A stretch of 14,313 nt of DNA, taken from contig JAEYQF010000183.1 of the NCBI GenBank assembly GCA_023410155.1, forward strand, positions 1 to 14,313. Direction: 5' to 3'. Both the position numbers and the translations under genes were made by a program. Positions 1-7,409 of this stretch are shown here, piece by piece. Numbering within the stretch: the first letter of the stretch is position 1; each line of letters starts with the position of its first letter. This DNA is from Verrucomicrobiota bacterium. Its GTDB lineage: Bacteria; Verrucomicrobiota; Verrucomicrobiia; Opitutales; Opitutaceae. The notes under the pieces were generated by a model. That model searched no databases and was not told the origin of the DNA. It worked only from the letters and a program-made list of their open reading frames with translations.

Positions 1-1
1 G

Positions 2-1207
2 AATCATCATCTCTTCCAACCGCTCCTTTACCAGGTCGCCACGGCCGGGTTGTCCGCCGTGGACATTGCGCAGCCGATCCGCGCGATCCTCTCCGAGAAG
101 CCGAATTTTGAGGTCTTGATGGCCGAGGTTTGCGGCGTGGACCTCGCGAATCGCCGTGTGCAGCTCTGCGGTGGCCTGGCGACGCACGAGATCCACAACG
201 AGCTCACTTACGATTATCTCGTGCTCGCGGTCGGCGGAGTCACGAGCTACTTCGGCAATCCCGAGTGGGAGAAACTCGCGCCCGGCCTCAAGTCTCTCGA
301 TGACGCGCTCAAGATCCGCCGGCAGGTTCTGCTCGCGTTCGAACGCGCCGAAATCGAAACCGATCCAGAAAGGCGGCGGGAACTCATGACCATCGTAGTC
401 GTCGGCGGCGGTCCGACGGGGGTTGAACTCGCTGGCACTTTTGCCGAGCTCGCGCGGACGGTGCTCGTGCGCGATTTCGATCGCATCGATCCGAGCGCAG
501 CGCGGGTGATCCTTGTGGAAGGCTCCGATCGGGTGCTGTCGACGTTTCCGCCGGACCTCTCCGACAGTGCGAGGCAGCAGCTGAAGAAGCTCGGCGTCGA
601 AACGCGCGCGGGTGTCCGGGTGCAGGCGATTCGCCCCGGCGAAGTCGAGTTGCCGGGCGGCGAGGTGATTCGCGCGGCGAACATCATCTGGGGAGCCGGA
701 GTCGCCGCGTCCCCGCTCACGCGGAAACTGGGCGTCGAAGTGGATCGGGCCGGCCGCGTGAAAGTGGAGCCGGATCTGAGTTTGCCGGGACATCCCACGG
801 CCTTCGCGATCGGCGACATGGTCACACTGAAGGATACCCATGGCGTGATCGTCCCGGGCGTCTCGCCGGCGGCGATGCAGATGGGCACCCATGCCGCGAA
901 ACTGATTGCGAAGGAGATTCGCGAGAAGATCCGGCCGGGCGGCGTAACCCGCGACGCCTTCGCGTATCGCGACAAGGGCTCCATGGCTACGATCGGCCGC
1001 TCCAAGGCCGTCGCGCAAATCGGGAAGCTGCACTTCAGCGGCTACCCGGCCTGGCTCGCCTGGTTGTTTGTGCATCTGGTCTTCCTCGTCGGCTTCCGCA
1101 GCAAGCTCTCGGTGTTCATCCAGTGGGCGTATTCATATTTCACCTACCGCCGTGGCGCCCGCATCATCACGGGGGCGCAGGGCACCGCGCCGGCGGGTTC
1201 GGCGTGA
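2..1207 (+). CDS. ndh: Type II NADH:quinone oxidoreductase (NDH-2), 5' end cut by window edge
   Basis: Membrane-associated FAD enzyme that passes electrons from NADH to quinone without pumping protons. The frame is open from base 2, and its first residues (NHHLFQPLLYQVATAGLS) match the conserved NDH-2 segment after the first FAD-binding motif, so the gene begins before the window and the TTG at 50 is an internal Leu codon. Seen in order in the 401 visible residues: the YDYLVLAVGG segment (about 70-79), the NADH-binding Rossmann loop VVVGGGPTGVE (about 132-142), a FAIGDM FAD-contact motif near base 815, and a C-terminal hydrophobic segment (WLAWLFVHLVFLVGF) followed by YFTYRRGARI, typical of NDH-2 membrane attachment. 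It ends with TGA, 46 nt before the next gene on the same strand. Only the N-terminal dinucleotide-binding motif is missing, and that is due to the window boundary. The family assignment is firm; the quinone type and physiological role are not visible. Confidence 0.94.
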   Translation, partial: NHHLFQPLLYQVATAGLSAVDIAQPIRAILSEKPNFEVLMAEVCGVDLANRRVQLCGGLATHEIHNELTYDYLVLAVGGVTSYFGNPEWEKLAPGLKSLDDALKIRRQVLLAFERAEIETDPERRRELMTIVVVGGGPTGVELAGTFAELARTVLVRDFDRIDPSAARVILVEGSDRVLSTFPPDLSDSARQQLKKLGVETRAGVRVQAIRPGEVELPGGEVIRAANIIWGAGVAASPLTRKLGVEVDRAGRVKVEPDLSLPGHPTAFAIGDMVTLKDTHGVIVPGVSPAAMQMGTHAAKLIAKEIREKIRPGGVTRDAFAYRDKGSMATIGRSKAVAQIGKLHFSGYPAWLAWLFVHLVFLVGFRSKLSVFIQWAYSYFTYRRGARIITGAQGTAPAGSA

Positions 1208-1213
1208 CGGCTT

Positions 1214-1240
1214 TGGGTTGCGACCAGCGGTCGGACCGCT
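1214..1240. other. Lone degenerate repeat unit overlapping a perfect dyad
   Basis: In the short gap after ndh, 1214-1236 resembles one unit of the 22-bp repeat found in the three arrays of this window, with one extra base. It overlaps a perfect inverted repeat, AGCGGTC-G-GACCGCT at 1226-1240. No T-run follows, so it is not a classical intrinsic terminator. It could form a small hairpin in the ndh-hydrolase transcript or be a protein-binding dyad. The repeat similarity is weak and judged by eye. Confidence 0.35.
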
Positions 1241-1253
1241 ATGATCTTCCCTG

Positions 1254-2810
1254 ATGCTCCCCACATCACGCCTTACCCCGCGTGCAGTGATTCGGCTTCT
1301 GGTCACCACCGTGTTGCTTGCGCTGGTGTCTTCGATGCAGGCGGCGACGACGCTGAAGGTCTACGTCCACCAGCCGATTCGAAAAATCGACGACCGGCAT
1401 TTCGGGCTCAACACCGTCATATGGGACACGGATTTCAACGACAAGAAAACGCTGCAGGCGCTCAAGGATCTCAAGATGCGCTCGCTCCGTTTTCCCGGCG
1501 GCTCACGCGCCGACACTTACGATTGGAAGACAAACAAGAGCTACATCACACGGACGGAGCCGGGTTACAAACCAGGCAAAAAGATCCTGAATGATTGGGA
1601 ATGGTGGGTGAGCTTCGATGACTTCGCCAAAGTCGCCCTCGCGCTGAAAGCGGAGGTTTTCATCACCGTGAACTACGGCACCGGCACGCCCAAGATGGCT
1701 GCCGACTGGGTGAAGTATTCAAAGAAGAAGAAATACGGCTTCAAATACTGGGAAGTCGGCAACGAGTGCTACGGCCAGTGGGAAGAGGATGTTCGTTCGA
1801 AGCCGTGGGACCCTGTCACCTACGCGACCGAGGCCGCGAAATACATCAAGCAGATGAGGGCCGCCGATTCCTCCATCAAGATCGGCGTCGTCGCCGTGCC
1901 GGGAGAGGACAGCTACGGAGACGCTTCGCGCACGGCCGTGAAGAATCCGCGGACGAAGAAAGCGCACAAAGGCTGGACGCCCATCATGCTGGCGAAACTC
2001 AAGTCCTTGGGCGTCACCCCCGATTTCCTCATCCACCACCGCTACGAGCAGGATCCGAAATATGCCTCGTGGCGCCCGACCAACTACGAAAACGATGCGC
2101 GGCTTTTGCAGTCCGCCAAAGGCTGGGCGGACGATGCCAAAGATCTACGCCAGCAACTCAAAGACTACCTCGGCTCCAAAAACGCGAAGAAAGTCGAACT
2201 CATCTGCACGGAGAACAACTCCGTGTCCTCCATGACCGGCAAGCAGACGGTCAGCCTCGTCAACGGACTGTATCTCGCCGACAGCTTCGGTCAGCTCACG
2301 AAGACCGAATTCAATTCCCTCACGTGGTGGGCGCTGCGCAACAGTCGAGACAAGAAGGCCAACAACGAGGACTACCTGTATGGCTGGCGCAAATACGGCG
2401 ACTACGGGATCATGTATGGCAAGAGCACGAAATTTCCGACGTTCCACGTCATGCAGATGCTCGCGTCGTTTGCTCGGAAGGGCGACACCGTCGTCACGAC
2501 CAAGTCGTCCACCTCGATGTTGGGTTGCTACGCCGTCAAACGGAAGAACGGCAACCTCACTGTGCTGGTGATCAACAAGAGCCCGACAAAGACCTACAAG
2601 GCCACGGTGAAAATCGGCGGCTACAAGCCCGCGAGCAAAGCCACGGCCCTCCGCTACGGGAAAAAGCAGGACGAAGCCGCGCGCCTCAAGAAGAGCGCTT
2701 CTCAACAAAAGCCTGTGAAGAGCACGCTGACGGGGATCACGCAGAAGAAGTCCGTCATCTCGTTCGAGCCGTATTCGGTCACCGTCCTCACCTTCACGCC
2801 GAAGAAGTGA
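1254..2810 (+). CDS. Secreted clan GH-A glycoside hydrolase, alpha-L-arabinofuranosidase-like
   Basis: Probably an exported polysaccharide-degrading enzyme, nearest by eye to GH51-type alpha-L-arabinofuranosidases. The 518-residue product begins with a basic stretch and a hydrophobic segment (VIRLLVTTVLLALVSS, about 12-27), a signal peptide with cleavage likely near residue 30. A (beta/alpha)8-like core follows: FGLNTVIWD (50-58), LRFPGGSRAD (78-87), and YWEVGNECYG (165-174), whose Asn-Glu pair (N170, E171) is the clan GH-A acid/base signature. CTENN (318-322) supplies E320 as the likely nucleophile. The last ~100 residues are beta-rich (NLTVLVINK... EPYSVTVLTF), like the C-terminal sandwich of arabinofuranosidases. 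ATG at 1254 is chosen because it gives the complete signal peptide; there is no good ribosome binding site. The exact GH family and substrate are uncertain (GH39 or GH30-like are alternatives). A repeat array starts 14 nt after the stop codon. Confidence 0.78.
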   Translation: MLPTSRLTPRAVIRLLVTTVLLALVSSMQAATTLKVYVHQPIRKIDDRHFGLNTVIWDTDFNDKKTLQALKDLKMRSLRFPGGSRADTYDWKTNKSYITRTEPGYKPGKKILNDWEWWVSFDDFAKVALALKAEVFITVNYGTGTPKMAADWVKYSKKKKYGFKYWEVGNECYGQWEEDVRSKPWDPVTYATEAAKYIKQMRAADSSIKIGVVAVPGEDSYGDASRTAVKNPRTKKAHKGWTPIMLAKLKSLGVTPDFLIHHRYEQDPKYASWRPTNYENDARLLQSAKGWADDAKDLRQQLKDYLGSKNAKKVELICTENNSVSSMTGKQTVSLVNGLYLADSFGQLTKTEFNSLTWWALRNSRDKKANNEDYLYGWRKYGDYGIMYGKSTKFPTFHVMQMLASFARKGDTVVTTKSSTSMLGCYAVKRKNGNLTVLVINKSPTKTYKATVKIGGYKPASKATALRYGKKQDEAARLKKSASQQKPVKSTLTGITQKKSVISFEPYSVTVLTFTPKK

Positions 2811-2823
2811 CGCGGGCGGGGCA

Positions 2824-2977
2824 CGACTCGCGCCTGAATGCGTCCCGGGTCGGGCCAAGGTTCGTCCCGGGTCGGGACCAGGTGCGGACTCGGTCGAGCC
2901 AGAATCCGGCCCGACTCGCGCCCGGTGGAGGACGGGGTCGTGCCACGGTGCACACCGGATCGCACCAGCGACGTTGC
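2824..2977 (+). repeat. Array 1: seven degenerate 22-bp tandem repeats between hydrolase and ligD
   Basis: Seven consecutive 22-bp units start at 2824, 2846, 2868, 2890, 2912, 2934 and 2956. The best-conserved unit (2868-2889) reads CGGGTCGGGAC then CAGGTGCGGAC. Each unit splits into two similar 11-mers with the pattern xxGGT-N4-AC. Units diverge at about a third of positions but the spacing is exact. The array fills nearly the whole gap between the hydrolase stop and the ligD start. An open frame runs through it into ligD, but 22 is not a multiple of 3 and the encoded residues show no repeat, so it is read here as non-coding. Confidence 0.85.
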
Positions 2978-2993
2978 ACGGGGTCCAAAGGGA

Positions 2994-4514
2994 ATGCCCC
3001 CGCGCTCGAAAGAGGTGAAGTTCTCCAATCTCGAGAAGACGTTTTTCGCCGCTGCCCACTTCACGAAAGGCGACATGATCCGCTACTACGTGGACGTCGC
3101 ACCGTTCATTCTGCCGCACCTGAAGAACCGGCCGGTGACACTTGTGCGTTTCCCCGACGGCTTCGGCGGGCAGAGTTTCTACGAGAAAAACGCGCCGAAG
3201 TTCACGCCTGCCTGGGTCAAGCGCACCAAGGTGGCGCGGCGGCGGCACGAGGGTGAGATCGATTACATCCTGATCAACGACGAGCAGACGCTCGCTTGGT
3301 GCGCAAATCTCGCAGCGATCGAGCTGCATCCGTTTCTGCATCGTGCACCGAAGCTGCAGACGCCGACGCATGTGGCCTTCGATCTCGATCCGGGAGAGGG
3401 CGCGGACGTCCTTACGTGCGCGAAAGTCGCCTTCCTGCTCAAGGGAGTGTTCGATGGCCTCGGGCTGGAGGCGTTTCCCAAGGTTTCGGGTTCGAAGGGC
3501 ATCCAGATTTACGTGCCGCTGAACACGCCGGTGACTTACGAGGCGACGAGTCCCTTTGCGGAGACGGTCGCGCAGATGATGGAGCAGGATCACCCCGACC
3601 TCGTGGTAAGCAAAATGGCGAAGGTTCTCCGAAAAAAGAAAGTGCTCATCGACTGGAGCCAGAACTCGCACTCGAAGACGACCGTGAGTGTTTACTCGAT
3701 GCGGGCAAAGCGTCCTGAACCCTATGTCTCGATGCCCGTCTCGTGGGACGAACTGCGCGCGGCGTTGAAAGCGAACAAGCCGGACAAGCTCTTTTTCACG
3801 CCTGAGGCTGCGTTGAAACGATTGAAGAAAGTCGGAGATCTCTTCGCGCCGGTGCTGACGTTGAAGCAGAAGCTGCCGAAGGCGTTCGTGGCGGCCCCGC
3901 GCGCGAAGGAGAAAACCGCCGCCGCCAAACCATCGAAAGCGCTCGAAGCGTATTCAAAAAAGCGAGACTTCACGAAAACCGCCGAGCCAGGTCCCAAATC
4001 GGGAACGAAGCGACCGAGTAGCAGCGGCGAGCGGAGATTCGTGATCCAGAAGCACGCGGCGTCTCATCTGCACTATGATTTTCGCCTCGAAATGGACGGC
4101 ACGCTGAAATCGTGGGCGGTGCCGAAAGGCGTGCCGTATGAAACTGGCGTGAAGCGGTCGGCGTTCCAAGTGGAAGATCATCCGCTCGACTACATGGAAT
4201 TCGAAGGGACGATCCCCAAAGGCCAGTATGGCGGCGGCACCGTGATGGTGTGGGACATCGGCACCTACGAACTGCTGCCCGGCACCGAGCCCGAGAAAAA
4301 CCTGAAGCTGCGGTTGAAGGGCAAGAAACTGAAAGGCGAGTGGCACATGTTCCGGATCAAGAGCGACGACGCGAAACCCGTCTGGCTCATCGCCAAGACC
4401 GGCAAAGCGATGAAACCGCTCACCGCACGCCAGGATGACAGCTCTGTGCTCAGCCGCCGTTCGATGGCCCGCATCGCCAGAGACAACGACGCGCAGTGGG
4501 ACTCCAATCGGTGA
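2994..4514 (+). CDS. ligD: LigD-type NHEJ protein: polymerase/primase + 3'-phosphoesterase, no ligase domain
   Basis: End-processing protein of bacterial non-homologous end joining, 506 residues. An archaeo-eukaryotic primase-type LigD polymerase domain spans about 8-265: catalytic DLD at 130-132 in AFDLDPGEG, the SGSKG nucleotide-binding motif at 165-169, and IDWSQN with the third acidic residue D220. The position after KG(I) that is His in many LigD polymerases is Gln171 here. A charged Lys/Ala-rich linker (about 285-345) leads to a phosphoesterase domain (about 347-475) with QKHAASHLHYDFRLE (H354, H360, D362, R364) and DHPLDYMEFEG (H396). The protein then ends within linker-like sequence (VLSRRSMARIARDNDAQWDSNR, 485-506) where multidomain LigD proteins usually continue. 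The ATP-dependent ligase domain and its KxDG motif are absent. ATG 2994 is preferred because homology begins just after it and the frame upstream runs through the repeat array; AAAGGGA lies directly against the ATG, unusually tight for a ribosome binding site. No Ku gene is in the window. Repeat arrays flank the gene on both sides. Confidence 0.9.
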   Translation: MPPRSKEVKFSNLEKTFFAAAHFTKGDMIRYYVDVAPFILPHLKNRPVTLVRFPDGFGGQSFYEKNAPKFTPAWVKRTKVARRRHEGEIDYILINDEQTLAWCANLAAIELHPFLHRAPKLQTPTHVAFDLDPGEGADVLTCAKVAFLLKGVFDGLGLEAFPKVSGSKGIQIYVPLNTPVTYEATSPFAETVAQMMEQDHPDLVVSKMAKVLRKKKVLIDWSQNSHSKTTVSVYSMRAKRPEPYVSMPVSWDELRAALKANKPDKLFFTPEAALKRLKKVGDLFAPVLTLKQKLPKAFVAAPRAKEKTAAAKPSKALEAYSKKRDFTKTAEPGPKSGTKRPSSSGERRFVIQKHAASHLHYDFRLEMDGTLKSWAVPKGVPYETGVKRSAFQVEDHPLDYMEFEGTIPKGQYGGGTVMVWDIGTYELLPGTEPEKNLKLRLKGKKLKGEWHMFRIKSDDAKPVWLIAKTGKAMKPLTARQDDSSVLSRRSMARIARDNDAQWDSNR

Positions 4515-4532
4515 GGAGCCGCTTGCCACCCC

Positions 4533-4556
4533 AGGTCGTAGCGCCCGTTGCGACCT
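4533..4556. other. Hairpin downstream of ligD
   Basis: AGGTCGTA (4533-4540) and TGCGACCT (4549-4556) can pair over 8 bp, with one G-T wobble and an 8-nt loop. It lies 18 nt after the ligD stop in the convergent ligD/bshA gap. There is no T-run, so it could stop or protect the 3' end only as a factor-dependent element. From here to the repeat array at 4627 I see no coding sequence or other signal. Confidence 0.35.
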
Positions 4557-4626
4557 CTGCGGGAGGAGAGTTCGAGAGACGACTGTCTCACGCAGAGGGC
4601 CGCCACGATCCCAAAGCGGTCTGGCA

Positions 4627-4758
4627 TGGGGCGGGACAAAGAGCGCAGCGGGTCGCGACAAGGTGCGGCCTGAGTCGCAGCGGTGTCCGCACCAGGTCGG
4701 CCCGCGGTGCGCACCGGGTCGCACCCAGGTGTGGCGCGACTCGTGCCAGTCACCGATT
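4627..4758 (+). repeat. Array 2: six degenerate 22-bp tandem repeats in the convergent ligD/bshA gap
   Basis: Units start at 4627, 4649, 4671, 4693, 4715 and 4737, in exact 22-bp phase. The best unit (4649-4670) reads CGGGTCGCGAC then AAGGTGCGGCC, nearly identical to units in the other two arrays and in the same + orientation. The last unit runs 9 bp into the 3' end of bshA, including its stop codon on the - strand, so the array sits at the exact meeting point of two convergent genes. Confidence 0.85.
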
Positions 4759-5883
4759 GCCGATGCGGCGATAAAACGTCTCGTATTCGCTCACGATCTT
4801 TTCGGCGGAAAAGGCGGTGCGCGCTTTCTCGCGCGCGGCCTCGCCGAGCGCGACGCGTTTCTTCGGGTTCGCGATCAGCGACTCGATGGCGCGCGCGAGT
4901 TCGTCCGGCGCAGCAGAAGGCACGAGCAAACCGTTTCGATCGTGGTCGATCACCTCGGGAATCCCGCCGACCGCCGTGCTCACGCTCGGCACGCCGAACG
5001 CCATCGCTTCGAGGATCCCCAAACAGAAACTTTCCGAGTCTGAGGTGAATAAACCGAGGTCGGCGGCGTTCAGGTAGTCTTCGATTTCAAAAACGTTCTG
5101 ACGCACCATCAGTCGATCCGCGATGCCGAGACGACGAACGTCGTCGGCGAACACCGAGAAGTCTCCGCCGGCGAGAACGAGGAGTTTGCATGCAGTGCTC
5201 GGATCGAGACGCGCGATGGTCTCGAGCAATCGATCGATGCGTTTCACCGGCCGCAGATTCGAGAGGTGAAGGAGCAGCGTCTCGTCTTCGCGCACGCCGA
5301 GTTCGCGGCGGACTTCGTCCCGCGGGCGTCCGAGCGGGCGGGGTGAGAAGAAATTATGGATCACCTCGATCTCCGTCGCCGGGCCGAGCACGCGATGCGT
5401 TTCACGTTCCAGGAAGCGCGATACCGCGGTGACGGCGTCGGAGCGTTCGAGCGCGTGACGGACCGCGGGGCCGTAGCCAGGGTCGGCGCCGAGGAGGGTG
5501 GTGTCGGTGCCGTGAAGCGTGGTGATGACTTTCGGACGCTGTGCTGGCGGCAGCATTTCCAGCGCGAGGATCGCGGCGGTCGCGTGAGGCACGGCGTAGT
5601 GCACGTGCAGAATGTCCAACCCATGGTCGCGGCTGACCTCCGCCATCTTGACCGAAAGCGGCAGAGTGTAATCCGGGTATTTGAAAAGATCGTAGCCGTT
5701 GACGACGACCGGATGGAAAAACACGTGCGTCGCGTCGATCGCGATGCGGAAGGGTCGCTCGTAGCTGATGAAGTGGATCTCGTGACCGCGGCGCGCCAGT
5801 TCTTCGCCGAGCGCGGACGCGAGGATGCCGCTGCCTCCCACCGAGGGATAACAGGTGATGCCGATTTTCAGCGGGCGAGACAT
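4750..5883 (-). CDS. bshA: N-acetyl-alpha-D-glucosaminyl L-malate synthase BshA (GT4 glycosyltransferase)
   Basis: Catalyses the first step of bacillithiol synthesis in the cytoplasm: transfer of GlcNAc from UDP-GlcNAc to L-malate. The 377-residue product has the length and motifs of BshA: KIGITCYPSVGGSG (6-19), the sugar-nucleotide loop near the N-terminus; LFKYPDYTLPLSVKMAEV (66-83); LHVHYAVPHA (92-101); TTLHGTD (121-127); LSNLRPVKR (207-215); and the GT4 retaining-enzyme E-x7-E motif with E284 and E292 in SDSESFCLGILEAMAFG. The stretches around 66-101 and the LHGTD loop set BshA apart from general GT4 enzymes. ATG 5883 is the only sensible start; upstream sequence offers only a weak GGA. 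It is the last gene of the - strand operon, 43 nt after bshB, which encodes the next enzyme. The assignment is strong because motif and neighbour evidence agree. Confidence 0.92.
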   Translation of the reverse strand: MSRPLKIGITCYPSVGGSGILASALGEELARRGHEIHFISYERPFRIAIDATHVFFHPVVVNGYDLFKYPDYTLPLSVKMAEVSRDHGLDILHVHYAVPHATAAILALEMLPPAQRPKVITTLHGTDTTLLGADPGYGPAVRHALERSDAVTAVSRFLERETHRVLGPATEIEVIHNFFSPRPLGRPRDEVRRELGVREDETLLLHLSNLRPVKRIDRLLETIARLDPSTACKLLVLAGGDFSVFADDVRRLGIADRLMVRQNVFEIEDYLNAADLGLFTSDSESFCLGILEAMAFGVPSVSTAVGGIPEVIDHDRNGLLVPSAAPDELARAIESLIANPKKRVALGEAAREKARTAFSAEKIVSEYETFYRRIGNR

Positions 5884-5926
5884 GAAAGAGGATCCAGGAT
5901 TGAACGCTGGGATCGTGACTACGCAG

Positions 5927-6655
5927 TCAGAACCGCCGGGCCGAGCGGCCGATGGCGCCGAGCGAATCGAGAACGAACGGATCGTTGGCCCAGAGCGGAA
6001 TCGCGTGCTGGCTGTTGCAGCGGAGTCCCCAGAGCCGCGCGCGGGTAAGCTGGAGTTCGGTGTAGTTGCGCGTCTGCTGTTGCGAGGCGTGGGCGTTCAT
6101 CGCGGACGTCCAGCGCAACAACGCGATTTCGTCCGAAACATCCACGAGGACCGTGGGCGGCATGGTCGGTTCTGCATCCGCGGTGATCGCGAAAAACATC
6201 AGGTGCTCGATGGCGTGCGGCGGTGCATGGCGTAGTTCCGCCAGTCCGCCGAAGCGGGCGATGCGACACGCATCCCGCACCAGCTTCCCCAGACGCCAGT
6301 GGTCGGGGTGCTGATTTTCGACGAGCGTCGGCGCGAGCACCAGCCGCGGTCGCAGCCGGCGAATGTGGCCGGCGAGCGTGATGGCATGGGCGGACTTCAG
6401 GTCGAGATGAGCGTCGCCATCGAGTTCGACGAAGTCGATCGAGGCACCGAGGGCGCGCGCGGCTTCCTGCGCTTCCGCGCGCCGTTGGTCCGGCGTGCCG
6501 TTCGTGCCGGCTTCGCCGTGCGACGTGACGATGAGGTGCGCCGGGCCACCGCGAGCGGTTTCCAGCGCAATCGCGCCGCCGCAGCCAAACTCGATGTCGT
6601 CCGGATGGGCGCCGAACGCGAGGAGCGAGAGCGGTTCAGCAGGAGAATTCGGCAT
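5927..6655 (-). CDS. bshB: Bacillithiol biosynthesis deacetylase BshB (PIG-L/LmbE family)
   Basis: Zinc-dependent deacetylase that would convert GlcNAc-malate to GlcN-malate, the second bacillithiol step. The 242 residues carry LLAFGAHPDDIEFGCGG (11-27), where AHPDD supplies zinc ligand H17, D20 and the catalytic D19, and HPDH (116-119) in ENQHPDHWRLGKLVRDA, supplying the other zinc histidine. SHGEAGTNGTPDQRRAEA (45-62) corresponds to the RGE-GTRGTPE-R block of BshB1. No signal peptide is present, as expected for a cytoplasmic enzyme. The start ATG at 6655 lies 20 nt inside the 3' end of the upstream BshC-like gene. Alternatives in the family are bacillithiol-conjugate amidase or a general GlcNAc deacetylase; the direct neighbour bshA makes the biosynthetic role most likely. 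Confidence 0.88.
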   Translation of the reverse strand: MPNSPAEPLSLLAFGAHPDDIEFGCGGAIALETARGGPAHLIVTSHGEAGTNGTPDQRRAEAQEAARALGASIDFVELDGDAHLDLKSAHAITLAGHIRRLRPRLVLAPTLVENQHPDHWRLGKLVRDACRIARFGGLAELRHAPPHAIEHLMFFAITADAEPTMPPTVLVDVSDEIALLRWTSAMNAHASQQQTRNYTELQLTRARLWGLRCNSQHAIPLWANDPFVLDSLGAIGRSARRF

Positions 6656-7409
6656 AAGCTTCGTCGGAGCGGTCGATGGGGTCGCGGTGCACGAACGTTA
6701 TCTCGGGTGCGTCCTCTTTGCGCAAGTAGGCCTGTTCGCCGGCGCCGCAGATGTAATGCGTGCAGCGGATGACGGATTGCATCCAGCGCAGACGAGAGTC
6801 GCGGGCCGGCGTGATCTGTTCCTTGCCGAAAGTGGTCACCGGAACGGCCGTGAACGCGTCGCCGCCTTCGTGGAGCTTCAATGCACCGTCGATCCGACGC
6901 GCACGCACGATCTCGTTCTCGAAGGGCACGTCCACGAAGATGTCTTCGATGTCACACGCGGCGCGACGCACGGCCGGATCGCTGGAGCGCACCACACGGA
7001 TGCCTTCGAGCAGGCCCATGCGGCGATAGAGTTCGAGGCAGAAGGCGGCGACGTTCTGCGCGACGATGGACTTGAAGGCCTCGACGGCGGGAGCACTCGT
7101 GTAGGCGCCGAGTTGACGCGCGGTGTTTTCCTGCCAGCCGGCGGGGATGCGCTTGAGGTGGAGCGGGGAGAACTTCCGCTGAAGTTTGTTGGCGAAGGCG
7201 AAGTTCATCGTCAGCGGCTGGTCGGTCTTGCGATGACGCAGAGTGGTCTGCGTCTCGCGCGGGTCATGGTCGGCGTCGTGAAAGAAAAACACGATCTCGC
7301 CGCCGATCTCCGCCTGCAGACGGCGCGCAGATTGGAATTTGGCGAAAAGGAATCGGCGTGGGAAAAAACCACACGGCTGCTGGCCGAAGCAGATAACAGG
7401 GGAAGACAT
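6636..7409 (-). CDS. Compact BshC-like protein, candidate cysteine-adding enzyme of bacillithiol synthesis
   Basis: A 257-residue protein in the bsh operon. Its N-terminal third resembles the start of the BshC Rossmann core: VICFGQQPCGFF (5-16) against the family's ISGQQ-G-F/L motif, then an Ala/Lys helix, then FFFHDADHDPRET (41-53) against the FW-A-EDHD--E motif. Near the C-terminus THYICGAGEQAYL (217-229) matches the BshC AYVGGPGE-AYW motif, and both are followed by a Pro-rich VPR/VHR-like segment. BshC is known as the enzyme that adds cysteine to GlcN-malate, usually ~540 residues with a coiled-coil dimer arm; this protein is half that length and would lack the arm. ATG 7409 shares its A with the stop of the symporter gene (TGATG), supporting this start over the longer open frame upstream. 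Its end overlaps bshB by 20 nt. The coding call is firm; the BshC link is by-eye motif similarity plus context. Confidence 0.75.
   Translation of the reverse strand: MSSPVICFGQQPCGFFPRRFLFAKFQSARRLQAEIGGEIVFFFHDADHDPRETQTTLRHRKTDQPLTMNFAFANKLQRKFSPLHLKRIPAGWQENTARQLGAYTSAPAVEAFKSIVAQNVAAFCLELYRRMGLLEGIRVVRSSDPAVRRAACDIEDIFVDVPFENEIVRARRIDGALKLHEGGDAFTAVPVTTFGKEQITPARDSRLRWMQSVIRCTHYICGAGEQAYLRKEDAPEITFVHRDPIDRSDEAYAEFSC

Noticed and set aside
50..52. TTG as the start codon of the NADH dehydrogenase
   Set aside because: The frame upstream encodes conserved NDH-2 sequence to the window edge, so the gene starts outside the window.
2824..2977. CRISPR array
   Set aside because: Units are contiguous 22-mers with no spacers and no cas genes nearby.
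1766..3256. 496-aa + strand frame across the hydrolase, array 1 and ligD
   Set aside because: Crosses two well-supported genes and a repeat array in another frame, with Arg/His-rich composition typical of shadow frames.
2145..3671. 508-aa - strand frame across the hydrolase and ligD
   Set aside because: No recognisable motif; antisense shadow of two real genes and the array.
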